Shown one piece after another: positions 61,701-64,000 of a stretch of 64,000 bases of DNA. The notes below the pieces were generated by a model. It had not been told where the DNA came from. It made no database searches and was given only the letters and a program-made list of their open reading frames with translations. Made by a program: the position numbers and the translations under genes. The DNA lies in NCBI GenBank assembly GCA_018873245.2, contig JAEMBT020000002.1, positions 8,840,001 through 8,904,000 on the forward strand. The letters are read 5' to 3'. The stretch is from Archegozetes longisetosus (lineage: Eukaryota > Arthropoda > Arachnida > Sarcoptiformes > Trhypochthoniidae). How positions within the stretch are numbered: the first letter of the stretch is position 1; the number at the start of each line of letters is the position of its first letter.

Positions 61701-63011
61701 CCCTTCAATGACAACATTTCATTTTTTTAGAAAACAGTTTTCTATTACTTAGATTGACGGAAAAAACTAATTAAATGACTTAAAACACGAATGTCACTAG
61801 TTGTAAAGAGTAGTAAGGATCTCAAATATGGCAGATTTATTTGATCGCTGCTTCTAAATTTCGAAAAATATCGAACTCCCTTCAGAATGAGATTAGAATT
61901 TGAGGTCAGATTACATCAAATTAAAGCTGACTAACTCGCAAGCATTGGACTAATCGTCATCTAATTAAAACTTAAACTTAAAAGTTGGTGCATATTACCG
62001 AGTGTGATTCGCAACAAAACACAAGTGATAGACCATTAAAGTCTAGTTCGGTCAGCAAAGACTACTTTTTCTGCAATTTTTTATACTTAATATGCTTTGA
62101 GAAAAGGTTTCGTTTGCATTTAAAGACTACTAATAAAACTGAAGTAACTTAAAATATGAAATGCATAGGTTTTGAAGGTTCATGACTAGGAAAAAGTTGC
62201 TAACAATTGGCATTTAATATGGTTTGTTTATATCTATAGAAATTCATATTAAATGAATGCATGACTGGTCAGCATATATGACTACAGGAAGGATACATTT
62301 CCTTTCGTTAATACAAGTTCAACGATTCTCCAAAAATTTTATTACAAAATAATACTATATTTAACTTTATTAAACCAATCGATTAAAACTTTATAACTAT
62401 TTCATCTAATTATGGACCGAAAATGTATCAAAGAAAATATTTTAATGAGCGAATTCTCATTAACATATCTGATAAGCACTGGCTTCTAACTGAAAAATTT
62501 AGGGGTTCAAACAAGTTAATATGTCATGTTTGGAATCTAACTTACGACCCAGTTCGGTAAAATAGAAAGGATCAGTTCTAGAACTATATTTTTCATATGT
62601 ATGCTAAAAATGAATCATTTAATAGATATATCAGAAGCATAGCTCGCAAACTGTTTCAAAGAGCCACTAACAGGTTGCAAGTATTTAATAAATTATTCGT
62701 CAAATTATCAAGTTAAATGATATTATTTTTCGAATGACAAGCAAATTAAAATTAGTAAAAGTTAGCGTCAAACGTAAGAGTAAATGACAATTGAATTAAC
62801 TAAATGAACAAAATATAATATGTAGTAATTGATACCCTCTTCCAACCAAAGACCTCAAAGCCTCCAAATTTCCAGAAAATGCAGCCCAAAGAGTTGGTGT
62901 CATTCCATCTTCATCAGGAGTATTGCAGTCCTTTCGCGTGGCATCTCTTAAAATATCGAGATATCCATCACGTGCTGCTCTTTGAAAGCGATCGCGACTT
63001 GAAATGGACAT
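58753..63011 (-). CDS. USH1G: SANS scaffold protein (ankyrin repeats + SAM), Usher type 1G homologue
   Basis: Two exons, 63011-62836 and 60109-58753, joined in phase, give 510 residues (human 461). The N-terminus has the family signature [20 protein letters not shown] and [13 protein letters not shown]. Ankyrin repeats continue in exon 2 with [19 protein letters not shown] and [11 protein letters not shown] basic coiled coil follows ([19 protein letters not shown]). A central serine-rich region contains a conserved SARSL-like RSVRSLMG and RPGFGSVSF, then a C-terminal SAM domain ending [20 protein letters not shown]. The last residues DSRL fit a class I PDZ ligand. In vertebrate hair cells SANS binds harmonin and MYO7A at tip-link densities; in an arthropod a role in mechanosensory or microvillar structures is inferred. 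Its sister ANKS4B is an alternative name, but the central motifs favour USH1G. Confidence 0.93.
60396..60449 (-). mobile_element. Possible hAT-type transposon terminus
   Basis: On the minus strand the sequence reads cagtggcgaagccagcagg, starting at 60448, then a G-rich run. CAGTGGCG-type ends are common among hAT-like elements. Only one end is seen, so it is at best a solo fragment. Confidence 0.25.
60618..60790. mobile_element. 173-bp pogo/Tigger-like MITE
   Basis: It begins cagtgatacctcgatata and ends with the inverted counterpart (tatatcgagatattactg), 16 of 18 matching, and is flanked on both sides by TA, the target duplicated by Tc1/mariner/pogo elements. The interior contains the paired gaggttta...agaggtta motif usual just inside Tigger/pogo ends. 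No coding capacity. Confidence 0.8.
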
Positions 63012-64000
63012 AGCACAATAGTTTGTTTCACTTTATTTCAATCGCTTTTAACAATTATTTGAAATGTTTTCACTCTAAACCTCCAAAGGTCAATCAAATT
63101 CTTTCAGTTAATTCTTATCCTTGCAATAAACAGATGAAAATCCATATCATTTATCATTAGTCTTAAGACAATTGCTGATAATCGACTTTTTCTAGAGTTA
63201 AACTTATACTAAAATTTCTCAACAAAAACTCAAAGCAATGGGATTTGAGTTTGAAAAGAGAGACACTCATTCAGACAATAGTTAGAAGTTGAAAATAGAT
63301 GTGGGCGAACACTCGTTCAGTTGTCATCAATACTCAATACTAAAAGCGTACTGCTTAGCATTTGCTTTCATAAAAAATTAATTTAAAAGTTGAACTAAAT
63401 CTTATGTTCAGCTTAATATTGAATTACATATATATTTAACTTTATTGACTTTCATTAAGTTTGAATAAAGAAAAACGAAAATAAGCTCATTCATACACAA
63501 CTGTTGCTCGTTTTAAGGCACTAAAAATGAAAATTTGACCACTAAGTAAATTCACACTTCAATCCTTTCTTATGTTTTGCTATTTGCAAACGTAATCGAA
63601 TTTATTATCGAAAAGTCAAAAGTTACAAATAAACGGAACTTTAATTATTGCACTCCTATTCGTATAATTTAGAACAAAACTCACTCAAAATCAACTTTTA
63701 ATCCACAATCACTTAGTAAACAAATACTAAAGTTGAGAAATATTAGATTCAAAACATTGGGCAGTAGCCAGATATTTGTAGTCTAAAACTTACTTTAGTT
63801 ATCTTCTATATGCTAAAAGTCGAAAACTTTTACCAAAAACTATTTAACCATTAAATAAGATATAAAATAAGGAAATAAGATTGTGTTAGCTTTATTTAAT
63901 GAGTTTGATCGGAATCAACAAAGGGTTTAAGTTTAGTGATTCGTCAGAGATAATAGGATTGAATCATAGATCGCCCATCACTATTATGACACTCCAGGTG
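63012..64000. other. USH1G upstream region
   Basis: About 1 kb containing the USH1G promoter and whatever lies at the right edge. No exon or repeat is recognised. Confidence 0.45.

Larger units (their letters stand above)
60110..62835 (-). other. USH1G intron 1 (2.7 kb)
   Basis: The largest intron in the window's resolved genes. It contains a 173-bp pogo-like MITE (60618-60790) and a hAT-like terminus near 60400-60450. The rest is AT-rich without recognisable content. Confidence 0.85.

Noticed and set aside
1-64000. tRNA, rRNA or CRISPR loci
   Set aside because: I looked by eye for GGTTCGA-type B boxes with matching acceptor stems and for regularly spaced repeats and found none that held up. 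A tRNAscan run would be decisive.

Overview
This is eukaryotic, AT-rich animal DNA with short spliceosomal introns (mostly 57-125 bp, a few of 0.4-2.7 kb) and no bacterial gene organisation. The gene set (KCTD5-type adaptor, HAUS1, Rabin3, PDK1, MRTF, RNPS1, PDI, POLR3E, TCF20-like, SRSF2, FERRY3, RNASEH2C, ATG12, SANS/USH1G) is metazoan. Low GC, asparagine/glutamine/serine-rich tracts, short introns and scattered CCTAA/TTAGG pentamers suggest an arthropod, possibly a mite; that assignment is inference.

Layout. 1-8 kb: a KCTD5-like gene (-) head-to-head with mitochondrial ATP synthase subunit d (+), then a HAUS1-like augmin gene (-) and intronless Rabin3/RAB3IP (+). 8.9-10.9 kb: PDPK1 (+), five exons. 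10.9-22 kb: 11 kb gene-poor stretch with a GC-richer island at 18.3-19.1 kb and a few weak exon candidates. 22-26 kb: MRTF (+), five exons. 28.8-29.9 kb: RNPS1 (+, first exon unresolved), convergent with protein disulfide isomerase (-, 30.1-32.6 kb). 33.8-37.2 kb: POLR3E (-). 38.1-42.1 kb: TCF20/RAI1-like nuclear protein (-). 42-47.7 kb: no gene seen. 47.7-48.7 kb: SRSF2-like (-). 48.9-51.8 kb: a small unknown ORF and an F-box/LRR pseudogene. 52.3-55.3 kb: ATG12, RNASEH2C and FERRY3 packed head-to-tail on the minus strand. 55.7-58 kb: transposon remnants (zeste/Myb-type ORF, Tc1 transposase fragment, long hairpin) and an LRAT-family pseudogene. 58.7-63 kb: USH1G/SANS (-), with a pogo-like MITE in its 2.7-kb intron.

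The strongest unusual signal is in the PDI gene. Two tandem 90-bp, phase-0 versions of the same exon are separated by a 40-nt intron, shorter than any other intron resolved here. This looks like a mutually exclusive exon pair that would produce two PDI isoforms differing at the end of the a' domain. Other points of note are the ATG12-RNASEH2C-FERRY3 array with 86- and 43-nt gaps, a nested transposon remnant bounded by perfect 17-bp inverted repeats and holding an 83-bp-arm hairpin, two MITE-like insertions, and tandem splice donors in the last two introns of POLR3E. Exon joins were made by eye from GT/AG sites, reading phase and remembered family sequences; no alignment or transcript data were available.
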